From positions 1 to 14,865 of the forward strand of contig CAAGHX010000129.1 of NCBI GenBank assembly GCA_900769745.1: a stretch of DNA of 14,865 bases. The letters run 5' to 3'. Made by a program: the position numbers and the translations under genes. This stretch comes from an uncultured Alistipes sp. (GTDB lineage Bacteria; Bacteroidota; Bacteroidia; Bacteroidales; Rikenellaceae). The first letter of the stretch is position 1. Every line of letters begins with the position of its first letter. A model generated the notes under the pieces. That model did not search any database. It was not told the origin of the DNA and saw nothing but the letters and a program-made list of their open reading frames with translations. Of the stretch, positions 6,897 through 14,865 are shown one piece after another.

Positions 6897-9305
6897 ATGA
6901 AAAGATTATTTTTGTCATTGTATCTTATGCTTGTGGCGTTTAGCGCCTTTTCGCAGAGCCAGAGTACAGCTGTTGTTGGTAAAGTTGTTGATGCTGTAAC
7001 CAATGCCCCCATCGAGTATGCCGATGTGGTAATCACCGATGCCGATAATAATACAATCACGCACACCCAGGTGCGTGATGGAGCATTCCGTGTTCCCACA
7101 GTCCGCAAGGGCGAGTTTTTGCTATCTGTTATGGTTGTCGGTTACCAGCCCTATGTGAGCGAGCCTACGCGCTTTGGCGATGGCGTGGTCGATATGGGTA
7201 CAATCAAACTCTCGATGGTAGAGAATGGTTTGAAGGAGGTTGTTGTGTCGAGCGAGCGCAGCAAGATTGTCTATAAACTCGACCGCCAGACCATCAGTGG
7301 CTCAGCTTCGTTGACGGCATCGGGCGGTACTGCTATCGATGTGTTGAAATCAGCACCCTCTATTCGTATCGATGCCGACGGCAATGTGTCGTTTAGAGGT
7401 AGTACAGGCTTTGTCGTCTATGTCGATGGCAAGCAGAGTATGCTGGAGGGTACTCAGGCCCTGGCGCATATTGCAGCAGCTAATATCGAGGATATCGAGA
7501 TTATCACCACCCCTTCGGCAAAGTATCGTGCCGATGGCGATGTGGGTATCATCAATATCATCACTAAGAGCCATAGCGAGCAGGGCTTCAGCGGCTCGGT
7601 TAATGTGTCGGGCAATACTATCGGTGGCTGGACTTTAGATGCGCTTTTGAGCTATCGCAAGGGTGCAAGTCGCTGGTATATAGGAGCAAATGGCTCGCAG
7701 GTAAAGGACGAGAGTGATTTCCATCAGCTCAAGACCACCATCGTCGATGACTATATCACCACCTCTGATGCCGAGGGTGAGCGTTACCGCAGTATCGATA
7801 CTGAGTTGGGTCGTGTAGGCTGGGAGTTCAATAAGTCGGGCCATAAGCTCAATGTTGAGTTGCAGGGCGGTATGAGCCGCTGGCTCAATGGTGGCGATAT
7901 GCTCTACTATGAGCATCGTGAGCAGGGTGGCAATGTGATTAATGATGCCACATACGATAGCCACGACCACAACTTCATCGAGAAGCATATTGGTCAGGCA
8001 TCGTTTGACTATGTCTGGAAAATTAATGACAAGGGCGATAAGCTTTCTGCCAATGGCCGTATGCGTTATGACTGGTACTCGTTGGAGTATACCGAGAGTA
8101 ACCTCTTCGAGTTGTCGGGCGCACGTTACGAGGGTACACGTGGCTATGAGACCGAGCATCACTGGGATTCGGATGCCTCGCTCAACTATGAGAAGCACTT
8201 CCGCGACGAGGGTAAGTTGGAGCTTGGCTACCAATACACCTCTTACAGCGAGCACGGTGACTATAAAATCCGCTACTGGAATCGCGCTGTGCAGGATTAT
8301 GAGTGGCAGGACGATTTGAAGACCTTGTTCTACTATCGTCGTCAGATTCACTCGGCATATATGATGCTTACCGACAAGTTTGGCCCAGTGAGAATGGACG
8401 TGGGTGTACGTGCCGATAGAATGCAGGATGTGCTGGAGACCGATTTCGAGGGTGCCGACCGCGATGTGAAGCGCTTCGAGCTCTACCCATCTACCCATAT
8501 CGCCTATGATGCTCCCAACGACAACACCTTTACCGTTGGCTATTCGTATCGTACCAACCGAGCTGGTGTGTGGAAGCTCGAGCCATATATCACCTACAAG
8601 GATTACTACACTCGTCTTACTGGTAACCCCGACCTTGCTCCCGAGTATATCCACTCGGCCGAGGTGGGCTACCGCAAGACTTTTGCACAGTCTAACTCAT
8701 TGTCGGTTACAGGATTCTACCGCAATCGTCGTGGTACCTACGACCTTATCCGTGTGGCATATGAGCCAGGTGTGACGCTCGACTCGCTTATCAATGCTGG
8801 TCGTGACAGAACCTATGGCGTGGAGGCCAGCTTGCAGACTCGCAACACTCGTTGGTGGAATATGACACTCAACGGCAGCGTGTTCAACTATAAGTTTACG
8901 GCCGATTATAAGGGTTGTAGCGATTCCGAGAATACGAGCTACTCGGCTTCGTGGATAAATAATTTCACACTCGGCCCAACAACCCGTATGCAGTTCGATG
9001 CCAACTTCATCGGTCCAAATGTGCTCTCACAGGGTCGTGAGGAGGCATATTGCTACTTCGATTTGGCCATCAGGCAGGATCTGTTCAAGAAGCGATTATA
9101 CCTCTCGTTCGTGGCGCACGACGTGTTCCGCACGGCTCGTTACGACCATATACGCGACTCGCAGACTCTGAAAGCGACGACCTACGTCAAGCCCCGCTAT
9201 CCGCACTTGACCCTGTCGCTCAGCTATAATTTCAACTCTGCAGCACGCAAGGAGCAGACTGGAGCAGTGTCGTCGGGTGCAGCCTTTACGGGTAAGGACT
9301 TCTAA
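6897..9305 (+). CDS. TonB-dependent receptor with CarboxypepD_reg-like domain, outer-membrane beta-barrel family
   Basis: An 802-residue outer-membrane transporter. A signal peptide (residues 1-19, cut near FSAFS-Q) is followed by a CarboxypepD_reg-like beta-sandwich (about 25-105, VVGKVVDAVTNAPIEYADV). Next is a TonB plug (about 112-225) with IDVLKSAPSIRIDADGNVSF, VYVDGKQ and IEIITTPSAKYRADGDVGIINI, then a long barrel rich in alternating aromatic strands. The barrel ends at LTLSLSYNFN, before a short polar tail containing KEQTG, as is common in the PF14905-type family. It is not a typical SusC: it is shorter and has no SusD partner. The substrate cannot be told from sequence. malQ begins 23 bp later with no terminator between, so the two are probably cotranscribed, which hints at but does not prove a glycan or maltooligosaccharide link. 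It diverges from the GH78 gene. Confidence 0.88.
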   Translation: MKRLFLSLYLMLVAFSAFSQSQSTAVVGKVVDAVTNAPIEYADVVITDADNNTITHTQVRDGAFRVPTVRKGEFLLSVMVVGYQPYVSEPTRFGDGVVDMGTIKLSMVENGLKEVVVSSERSKIVYKLDRQTISGSASLTASGGTAIDVLKSAPSIRIDADGNVSFRGSTGFVVYVDGKQSMLEGTQALAHIAAANIEDIEIITTPSAKYRADGDVGIINIITKSHSEQGFSGSVNVSGNTIGGWTLDALLSYRKGASRWYIGANGSQVKDESDFHQLKTTIVDDYITTSDAEGERYRSIDTELGRVGWEFNKSGHKLNVELQGGMSRWLNGGDMLYYEHREQGGNVINDATYDSHDHNFIEKHIGQASFDYVWKINDKGDKLSANGRMRYDWYSLEYTESNLFELSGARYEGTRGYETEHHWDSDASLNYEKHFRDEGKLELGYQYTSYSEHGDYKIRYWNRAVQDYEWQDDLKTLFYYRRQIHSAYMMLTDKFGPVRMDVGVRADRMQDVLETDFEGADRDVKRFELYPSTHIAYDAPNDNTFTVGYSYRTNRAGVWKLEPYITYKDYYTRLTGNPDLAPEYIHSAEVGYRKTFAQSNSLSVTGFYRNRRGTYDLIRVAYEPGVTLDSLINAGRDRTYGVEASLQTRNTRWWNMTLNGSVFNYKFTADYKGCSDSENTSYSASWINNFTLGPTTRMQFDANFIGPNVLSQGREEAYCYFDLAIRQDLFKKRLYLSFVAHDVFRTARYDHIRDSQTLKATTYVKPRYPHLTLSLSYNFNSAARKEQTGAVSSGAAFTGKDF

Positions 9306-9328
9306 TCGTCCGACAGAATGAATTCGTT

Positions 9329-11785
9329 ATGAAAAGATTTAATATTGAGTATTTTACGGCTTATGACGAGTCGTTGTATATAAATTTCGATAATGGCCCA
9401 CGCCTGCCTATGCAGGGCTGCGGCAATGGCCAGTGGAGCATCGAGGCAGATGCCGAGTTGGGAGCAACATACAGCTATGAGCTCTGCTCTGCGTGTGGCG
9501 ATGTTGTGCGCTGCGAGGAGTTCGGAGTGCATACAGTTACAGCGGCTTGCGATGCTGAGATATTTGACCATTGGTTAGAGATTCCTAAGAATAAGCCATT
9601 CTATTCTACACTCTTTACCGAGGGCGTATTTCGTAGAGAATCTTGTTCGGAGGAGCTGCAAGTGAAAGAAAATCAAATAGTTCTGAGTGTCGACGCACCA
9701 ACTCTCAGGCCTAATGAGATGCTTGCCATAGTGGGTGCAGCTGCGGAGTTGGGCCAGTGGCGAGTAGATAATGCGCTGGTAATGAACGATTCAAATGCTC
9801 CAACTTGGAGTATCGCATTACCTGCTTGCGTGAAAGGCTCGGAGTATAAGTTTGTTATACTCGATAGCTCAACCAAGGCTTTAGTTCAGTTCGAGGCGGG
9901 CGATAATAGAAGATTGCCTGATTGCACAGCTAATTGTGTTGTAATCAATGGTTTGCAGCTCAGTGATGGCCGCCGAGAGTGGCGAGGAGCAGGTGTTGCA
10001 ATTCCTTTGTTCTCCCTGCGTAGCGATGCCGATTGGGGGTGTGGCGATTTCTCAACTCTTGCAGAGTTTGGTCGCTGGGCGCAGAGCGTGGGAATGTCTG
10101 TAATTCAGCTACTTCCAATTAACGATACCACAGCGCTGGGTACTTGGCGTGATTCATATCCTTATAACTCTATTTCGTCGTTTGCTCTGCATCCAATGTA
10201 TGTCAATGCAAAGGACGCTGCGATGATTTGTGGGAAGTTTGTAGATAGTTCGTTCACTTCGAAACTTAGCTATCGAGTACGCAAATATGCCGCTCGTGCT
10301 GCCGAGTTAAATGCCTTGCCTGCAGTTGATTATGAACAGGTAGTGGCACTCAAGGGCGAGTTTTTGCGTGATATATATGAGTTGTGTGGCGATAAGGTGC
10401 TCAAGTCGGCTGAGTATAAGAAATTTTACGCCGAGAGCAAGGAGTGGTTGTTGCCATATATGACCTATTGCACTTTGCGCGACAAATACTCCACAACCGA
10501 TTTCCATCAGTGGGGTAAATTCTCAACCTACGATGAGGCGAAGATCGAACGTTTTGCCAAGAAGGATTTCGCCGAGGTCGGCTACTATGGCTTTGTGCAG
10601 TATCTGCTTGATAAGCAGCTGCGCGCAACTCGAGATACGCTTCATAAATGCGGCATAGCTTTGAAGGGAGATATCCCTATCGGCGTGTCGCCACTCAGCG
10701 TTGATGTATGGTCGGCGCCAGAGCTCTACAATACCTCGATGTCGGCGGGTGCTCCACCCGATGCCTTTGCTGAGGATGGTCAGAATTGGGGATTCCCAAC
10801 ATATAACTGGCCACGAATGGCAGAGGATGATTATGCTTGGTGGCGCAGTCGTCTGGCGAAGATGGCTCGTTATTTCGATGCCTATCGTATCGACCATATC
10901 CTGGGTTTCTTCCGCATTTGGGAGGTGCCACGTGGTGCCGCAAGCGCTATTGTAGGCCACTTCTATCCTTCGATGCCATATACCGCCGAGCAGATTCGTG
11001 AGGCTGGTTTTGATTTCGATGCGCAGAAGCACGTTGCCGAAGATATTTCATCGACCAACACGCTCTTTGTCGCCTATCCCGAGCAGGAGGGGGCTTATGT
11101 GCCACGTATCGAGGGTTACAAGACTGAGATATACTCAGCATTGGACACGGCTCAGCAGGAGGCCTTTATGCGCCTGCATGAGGAGTTCTTCTACCATCGT
11201 CATAACGACTTCTGGAAGGCAAACGCTCTGCGTCGTCTGCCCCGCCTGATGGCATCGAACGGAATGCTTACTTGCGGCGAGGATTTGGGTATGATTCCCG
11301 CTTGTGTGCCCGATGTGATGGCGAGCGAGAGGATTCTTTCGCTGGAGATTGAACGTATGCCAAAGAGTATGGGTGTGGCGTTTGCTGATACTGTGAACTA
11401 TCCTTATTTGTCGGTTGCGGCCACATCTACACACGATATGTCAACTATTCGTGGCTGGTGGCGTGAGGATAAGGCTCTTACTCAGCGATATTGGAATGAG
11501 GTGCTTCGCCGTGAGGGCATAGCCGATGAGGAGTGCTCGGGCGCAACAGCTCGAATGATTATCGAGCGTCATATGCTCTCAGGCTCGATGCTGGCTATTC
11601 TGCCATTGCAGGATTGGTTGGCCATAGACGAGGGTTTAAGATTGGCCGACCCCGATGCCGAGCGAATCAATGTCCCCGCTAACCCTAACCACTATTGGCG
11701 TTATAGGATGCATCTGACGGTAGGGGAGTTGCTTGGAGCGGATTCCTTTAACGAGTCGGTTTCGGAACTCGTATCACTCAGATAA
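9329..11785 (+). CDS. malQ: 4-alpha-glucanotransferase (amylomaltase), GH77, DPE2-like
   Basis: The enzyme transfers alpha-1,4-glucan segments between maltooligosaccharides, releasing glucose, in cytoplasmic starch/glycogen metabolism. At 818 residues it is much longer than simple amylomaltases (about 500), because two N-terminal starch-binding-type domains precede the GH77 barrel. They are an atypical one at about 1-90 and a clearer CBM20 at about 113-212 (VDAPTLRPNEMLAIVG, LGQW, EYKFVI). GH77 motifs are all present: AGAPPDAFAEDGQNWGFPTYNW-type loop at 473-494, nucleophile D522 in YRIDH, acid/base E651 in CGEDLG and stabiliser D703 in STHD. About 150 residues between the barrel start and the GAPPD loop resemble the insertion of plant DPE2. 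No signal peptide is seen. It lies 23 bp after the TonB receptor and ends at a hairpin terminator. Start ATG 9329 is supported by alignment of the first beta domain. Confidence 0.93.
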   Translation: MKRFNIEYFTAYDESLYINFDNGPRLPMQGCGNGQWSIEADAELGATYSYELCSACGDVVRCEEFGVHTVTAACDAEIFDHWLEIPKNKPFYSTLFTEGVFRRESCSEELQVKENQIVLSVDAPTLRPNEMLAIVGAAAELGQWRVDNALVMNDSNAPTWSIALPACVKGSEYKFVILDSSTKALVQFEAGDNRRLPDCTANCVVINGLQLSDGRREWRGAGVAIPLFSLRSDADWGCGDFSTLAEFGRWAQSVGMSVIQLLPINDTTALGTWRDSYPYNSISSFALHPMYVNAKDAAMICGKFVDSSFTSKLSYRVRKYAARAAELNALPAVDYEQVVALKGEFLRDIYELCGDKVLKSAEYKKFYAESKEWLLPYMTYCTLRDKYSTTDFHQWGKFSTYDEAKIERFAKKDFAEVGYYGFVQYLLDKQLRATRDTLHKCGIALKGDIPIGVSPLSVDVWSAPELYNTSMSAGAPPDAFAEDGQNWGFPTYNWPRMAEDDYAWWRSRLAKMARYFDAYRIDHILGFFRIWEVPRGAASAIVGHFYPSMPYTAEQIREAGFDFDAQKHVAEDISSTNTLFVAYPEQEGAYVPRIEGYKTEIYSALDTAQQEAFMRLHEEFFYHRHNDFWKANALRRLPRLMASNGMLTCGEDLGMIPACVPDVMASERILSLEIERMPKSMGVAFADTVNYPYLSVAATSTHDMSTIRGWWREDKALTQRYWNEVLRREGIADEECSGATARMIIERHMLSGSMLAILPLQDWLAIDEGLRLADPDAERINVPANPNHYWRYRMHLTVGELLGADSFNESVSELVSLR

Positions 11786-11790
11786 AACAG

Positions 11791-11830
11791 AACGGGCTGT
11801 CTCAACGATTAGGTTGGACAGCCCGTTTTA
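11791..11830. terminator. Bidirectional hairpin terminator between malQ and yccF
   Basis: AACGGGCTGTC at 11791-11801 pairs perfectly with GACAGCCCGTT at 11817-11827. The stem continues as CAAC/GTTG after a one-base bulge and closes a 6-nt loop at 11807-11812. The plus strand continues with TTTT, overlapping the arm. The minus strand gives CTGTTTTATC. It starts 5 nt after the malQ stop and about 15 nt beyond the yccF stop, serving both convergent genes. Confidence 0.85.
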
Positions 11831-11844
11831 CTATTGTCTATCTG

Positions 11845-12219
11845 CTATCGGCGCACTACATTGTGACCAAATGGCAAAAGAGCAAGCATCATAAGTTTGA
11901 AGTGCTGCAAGCCAAATGGGATTCCGATAATTGTGATGCAGAAAATCACACCCATTGTAAGGTGTCCTAATGCAACCTCAATGCCACCGAAGATAATCCA
12001 CAGTACATTGAATAGAATCGGAAGGCAACCTGGCTGGGCCTTGTTAGGCACTACCTCGCCGCCGAATGGCCACAAGGCGAACATGCCAAGTTTCATAATC
12101 TGCACTCCGAATGGAATACCTACAATAGTGAGGCACAACAAAAGACCTCCGATGATGTAGCCCAACGAAAGTATAATGCCTCCAAAGACAACCCAAAGAA
12201 TGTTTCCAATTAAATTCAT
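11845..12219 (-). CDS. yccF: YccF-domain inner-membrane protein
   Basis: A 124-residue hydrophobic protein made of two copies of the YccF domain, about residues 2-55 and 68-122. Each copy has the pattern NxLWxxFGG, an apolar helix, then CLTIxGIPFGxQ (CITI in the second), xKLxxxALxPFG and V. The two GIPFG turns and PFG motifs are the family hallmarks. Four membrane helices are likely, with a short PNKAQPGCLP linker between the repeats. The molecular function of YccF is not established; it is a conserved inner-membrane protein. It lies 61 nt downstream of ilvA on the same strand, with no terminator between, so read-through from the leu-ilvA operon is possible. No clear TAnnTTTG promoter is seen in that gap. 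The gene ends at the shared hairpin with malQ. Confidence 0.85.
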   Translation of the reverse strand: MNLIGNILWVVFGGIILSLGYIIGGLLLCLTIVGIPFGVQIMKLGMFALWPFGGEVVPNKAQPGCLPILFNVLWIIFGGIEVALGHLTMGVIFCITIIGIPFGLQHFKLMMLALLPFGHNVVRR

Positions 12220-12280
12220 CTTGCAATAAGTTTTAGTGGTTAGTGTTTTCTGGTGTAAATCCTACTCTTATCTCGGCCAA

Positions 12281-13549
12281 CTATCCAATCAAGAACTCAA
12301 AGAGGTTGGGGTTGTTGTTGAGATATTCGTAGTCGATATTATCGCGCTTCATTCGCTCTGTCAGGCCCTCGAAATCGGCTGGGTTCTGCAACTCGATACC
12401 GATAAGCACTGGACCTTTCTCGCGATTGGTCTTCTTCTTATACTCGAAGTGGGTGATATCGTCGTGTGGACCGAGTACGTTGCTCACGAAGTTCTGCAAC
12501 GCTCCTGCACGCTGAGGGAATCTCACCACGAAGTAGTGCTTCAATCCCTCGTACAAGAGTGAACGCTCCTTGATATCCTCCATACGCACGATGTCGTTGT
12601 TGCTACCACTAACGACGCATACAACATTCTTACCCTTAATCTGCTCGCGGTAGTAGTCCAAAGCGCTGATGCTGAGCGCACCCGCAGGCTCTACAACGAT
12701 AGCGTTGAAGTTATAGAGGTTGAGAATAGTTGTACACACCTTTCCCTCGGGGATAGTGATGATGTCGTCCAACACCTCGCGGCATACATCGAACGTGATG
12801 TCGCCAACACGCTGCACAGCAGCACCATCGACAAACTTCTCGACGTGGTCGAGCTCAGTCACTTCTCCGCGCTCGAATGAGAGCTTCATACCAGCAGCAC
12901 CTGCTGGCTCAACACCGATAATCTTGGTGTTGGGTGACATCTGCTTATAGACAGCACCGATACCTGACGCCAAACCGCCACCTCCGATAGGTACAAAGAT
13001 ATAGTCGATAGGCGCAGAGCTCTGCTGCAGAATCTCAAGACCCACAGTACCCTGACCCTCGATAATCTTTGGGTCGTTGAATGGTGGGATAAATGTCTTA
13101 CCCTCCTTCTCCGATGTCTCGATGGCTGCCGCATTGGCCTGGTCGAATGTATCGCCCACGAGAACAACCTCGATGCTGTCGCCGCCAAACATCTTCACCT
13201 GGTTAATCTTCTGCTTGGGGGTGGTTACGGGCATAAAAATCTTACCCATAATACCCAACTTGTTGCACGACAATGCCACGCCCTGAGCGTGGTTGCCTGC
13301 ACTTGCGCAGACAATACCCTGCTTGGTCTGCTCGGGTGAGAGTGAGCGAATCTTGTTGTAAGCTCCGCGAATCTTATACGAGCGTACCATCTGCAAATCC
13401 TCGCGCTTGAGCATAACCTCAGCCTCGTAATCCTTCGAGAGGTTGTGGTTGCGCATAAGTGGTGTGGGCGAGAGAATCTCACGAAGAGTATGCTCGGCGC
13501 TCATCACGTCGTTCAGCGCAGGAAAATATTTTTTATTGTCACTACTCAT
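12281..13549 (-). CDS. ilvA: Threonine ammonia-lyase (threonine deaminase), short form with one ACT-like domain
   Basis: This PLP enzyme converts L-threonine to 2-oxobutanoate and ammonia, the first committed step of isoleucine synthesis. The 422-residue length matches the Bacillus-type short IlvA. The PLP lysine is K59 in RSYKIRGAYNKI. The SAGNHAQG loop (83-90) and the glycine-rich GGGGLASG phosphate cup (189-196) are intact, and SGSNND lies near the end of the catalytic domain. A single ACT-like domain follows from about residue 338 (FVVRFPQRAGALQNFV... to FEFLIG), suggesting retained allosteric control by isoleucine or valine, so the biosynthetic rather than the catabolic (TdcB) role is favoured. 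The start ATG lies 11 nt after the leuB stop, pointing to cotranscription with leuD-leuB. Confidence 0.94.
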   Translation of the reverse strand: MSSDNKKYFPALNDVMSAEHTLREILSPTPLMRNHNLSKDYEAEVMLKREDLQMVRSYKIRGAYNKIRSLSPEQTKQGIVCASAGNHAQGVALSCNKLGIMGKIFMPVTTPKQKINQVKMFGGDSIEVVLVGDTFDQANAAAIETSEKEGKTFIPPFNDPKIIEGQGTVGLEILQQSSAPIDYIFVPIGGGGLASGIGAVYKQMSPNTKIIGVEPAGAAGMKLSFERGEVTELDHVEKFVDGAAVQRVGDITFDVCREVLDDIITIPEGKVCTTILNLYNFNAIVVEPAGALSISALDYYREQIKGKNVVCVVSGSNNDIVRMEDIKERSLLYEGLKHYFVVRFPQRAGALQNFVSNVLGPHDDITHFEYKKKTNREKGPVLIGIELQNPADFEGLTERMKRDNIDYEYLNNNPNLFEFLIG

Positions 13550-13560
13550 AGTTGCCGCTT

Positions 13561-14628
13561 TTAGATGTTTGCTGCAATGAAATCTCCAACCTCGGTTGTT
13601 GAGCTTGGCTTGATGCCCTCTGGGGCGATATCCTCTGTCACGACGTTCTGCTCGATAGAGAGGTTAACCGCACGGCGGATAGCTGCTCCAGCCTCGATGT
13701 CGCCAAAGGCATACTCAAACATCATAGCTGCCGAGAGAATTGTCGCAATAGGGTTGGCGATGTTCTTGCCCGCAGCCTGAGGGTATGAGCCGTGGATAGG
13801 CTCGAAGAGCGATGTGCCCTCGCCGATTGAAGCCGATGGGAGCAGGCCGAGTGAGCCAGTGATAACGCTCGCCTCGTCGGTGAGGATATCACCAAACATA
13901 TTCTCCGTAACGATTACGTCGAAGTGGCGAGGCTGCTGGATAATCTTCATCGCTGCATTGTCGACAAACATATACTCAACCTCTACCGATGGATAATCCT
14001 TCTCCATAGCCTTGGCTGTCTCACGCCACAGGCGCGATGTAGCGAGTACATTGGCCTTGTCAACAACAGTGAGTTTGCCGCGACGCTTAGCTGCGTACTC
14101 AAAGCCCAGGCGGCAGATGCGCTCAATCTCCGAACGAGTATATACGCAAGTGTCGTAGGCAGTGTTGCCATCCTCCGAGCGACCCTGAGGACGACCGAAG
14201 TAGAGACCACCTGTGAGCTCTCTCACGCAAACGAAGTCGGCACCCTCCACCAAGTCGTAGCGAAGTGGTGAGCGGTGGAGCAGTGATGGGAAGGTGTCCA
14301 CAGGGCGAAGGTTGGCATAAAGGCCCAACTTCTTGCGCATAGCCAAAAGACCCTGCTCGGGGCGCACCTTAGCCTCGGGGTTATTGTCGAAGCGTGGGTC
14401 GCCAATGGCACCAAACAATACTGCGTCAGACTCCATACACACCTGATGTGTCTGCTCGGGGTATGGATCGCCCACAGCATCGATAGCTGAGGCTCCAACC
14501 AGAGCGTGAGTATAGTTTACCTTATAATCGAATTTCGCAGCCACAGCATCAACAGCCTTTACAGCCTGTGCTACAATCTCGGGGCCGATACCGTCGCCGG
14601 GAAGGACTGCAATATTAATCTCTTTCAT
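13561..14628 (-). CDS. leuB: 3-isopropylmalate dehydrogenase
   Basis: The enzyme oxidises and decarboxylates 3-isopropylmalate with NAD to 2-oxoisocaproate, the third step of leucine synthesis, in the cytoplasm. The 355-residue length is typical. It opens with IAVLPGDGIGPE. The substrate-binding arginines are seen as R98 in AMRKKLGLYANLRP, R108 and R136 in VRELTGGLYFG. Catalytic Y143 and K191 are in place, and metal ligands are D223 (FVDNAAM), D247 and D251 (NMFGDILTDEAS). The C-terminal NAD site is GSLGLLPSAS followed by EPIHGSYPQAAGKNIANP. The ELTGGLYFG loop favours isopropylmalate over isocitrate or tartrate dehydrogenase relatives. It sits between leuD (15 nt upstream) and ilvA (11 nt downstream). 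Confidence 0.96.
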   Translation of the reverse strand: MKEINIAVLPGDGIGPEIVAQAVKAVDAVAAKFDYKVNYTHALVGASAIDAVGDPYPEQTHQVCMESDAVLFGAIGDPRFDNNPEAKVRPEQGLLAMRKKLGLYANLRPVDTFPSLLHRSPLRYDLVEGADFVCVRELTGGLYFGRPQGRSEDGNTAYDTCVYTRSEIERICRLGFEYAAKRRGKLTVVDKANVLATSRLWRETAKAMEKDYPSVEVEYMFVDNAAMKIIQQPRHFDVIVTENMFGDILTDEASVITGSLGLLPSASIGEGTSLFEPIHGSYPQAAGKNIANPIATILSAAMMFEYAFGDIEAGAAIRRAVNLSIEQNVVTEDIAPEGIKPSSTTEVGDFIAANI

Positions 14629-14643
14629 AACCTTTTAGTTAAT

Positions 14644-14865
14644 TTATTTCTGCTCGAAAGCCTCAATCTCTGTTCGGATGCTAACCAAGAAGTCCACATC
14701 GTCGTAGCCGTTCACAAGGCACTGCTTCTTGTATGGAGCAATCTCGAACGACTCCTTGTGCTCTGTGCCGACAATCTCGATAGTCTGAGCTGGGAGGTCG
14801 ATTTTAATCTCTGTCTTAGGATCAGACTCCACAGCAGCAAAGATAGCGGCCAACATCTGCTCGCT
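14644..14865 (-). CDS. leuD: 3-isopropylmalate dehydratase small subunit, C-terminal part (cut by window edge)
   Basis: The small subunit pairs with LeuC (aconitase-type, 4Fe-4S) to isomerise 2- to 3-isopropylmalate in leucine synthesis. Only the last 73 residues are inside the window; the reading frame is open to the edge, so the apparent Met at 14854-14856 is internal (preceded by SEQ). The fragment shows IDLPAQTIEIV, the SFEIAPYKKQCLVNGYDDVDF segment typical of the LeuD end, and a terminal IEAFEQK. The swivel-domain active-site loop lies upstream and is not seen. It is the first visible gene of the right-to-left leuD-leuB-ilvA operon; leuC and leuA are expected beyond the right edge. Confidence 0.88.
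   Translation of the reverse strand, partial: SEQMLAAIFAAVESDPKTEIKIDLPAQTIEIVGTEHKESFEIAPYKKQCLVNGYDDVDFLVSIRTEIEAFEQK

Noticed and set aside
7635..8654. 339-codon open frame antisense to the TonB receptor gene
   Set aside because: The composition is low in aromatic residues and domain-free, and the frame lies wholly inside a gene whose sense product is well supported. It is a by-product of codon bias.
11845..12219. YccF internal duplication as a recent tandem repeat
   Set aside because: Two-copy YccF architecture is normal for the family and the copies are diverged at DNA level, so it is not a new duplication.
1..14865. Search for CRISPR arrays, transposases, integrases, toxin-antitoxin or defence genes and tRNAs
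   Set aside because: No such genes, regularly spaced repeats or cloverleaf-like sequences were seen by reading; all main frames are metabolic, transport or envelope genes.

Overview
The window looks like chromosomal DNA of a Bacteroidales-type Bacteroidetes. The best clues are promoter-like sequences matching the Bacteroidetes -7 consensus TAnnTTTG, A/T-rich leaders without Shine-Dalgarno sites, a TonB-dependent receptor with an N-terminal CarboxypepD_reg-like domain, a long DPE2-like amylomaltase and a secreted GH78 rhamnosidase. I cannot name the genus. No rRNA, tRNA, CRISPR array, transposase, integrase or plasmid gene is visible.

Layout, left to right. (1) Bases 1-127 (minus) hold the C-terminal part of an LTA-synthase/sulfatase-like protein whose upstream part is missing. 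It is cut off 10 bp before nagB. (2) Plus strand: nagB (glucosamine-6-phosphate deaminase) and deoD (purine nucleoside phosphorylase), followed by a strong intrinsic terminator. Then come a new promoter, rbsK (ribokinase) and a ten-helix RhaT/GRP-type sugar transporter. Together these suggest amino-sugar, nucleoside and pentose salvage feeding central metabolism. (3) A perfect 16-bp hairpin separates the transporter from a convergent minus-strand GH78 alpha-L-rhamnosidase, which has lower GC in sampled stretches. (4) A 310-bp divergent regulatory region separates the rhamnosidase from a plus-strand TonB-dependent receptor. The receptor is followed after 23 bp by malQ (GH77, two N-terminal starch-binding-type domains) and a bidirectional hairpin terminator. 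(5) Minus strand: yccF (small inner-membrane protein), and an amino-acid operon read right to left as leuD (partial at the window edge), leuB and ilvA, with gaps of 15 and 11 nt.

Most of the window is ordinary housekeeping and carbohydrate metabolism. I see no convincing new multi-gene system. The points most worth a second look are the truncated LTA-synthase-like remnant beside nagB, the structured divergent region with helically phased CTGGGTA repeats, the pairing of a SusD-less TonB receptor with malQ, and ilvA sitting at the end of a leucine operon.
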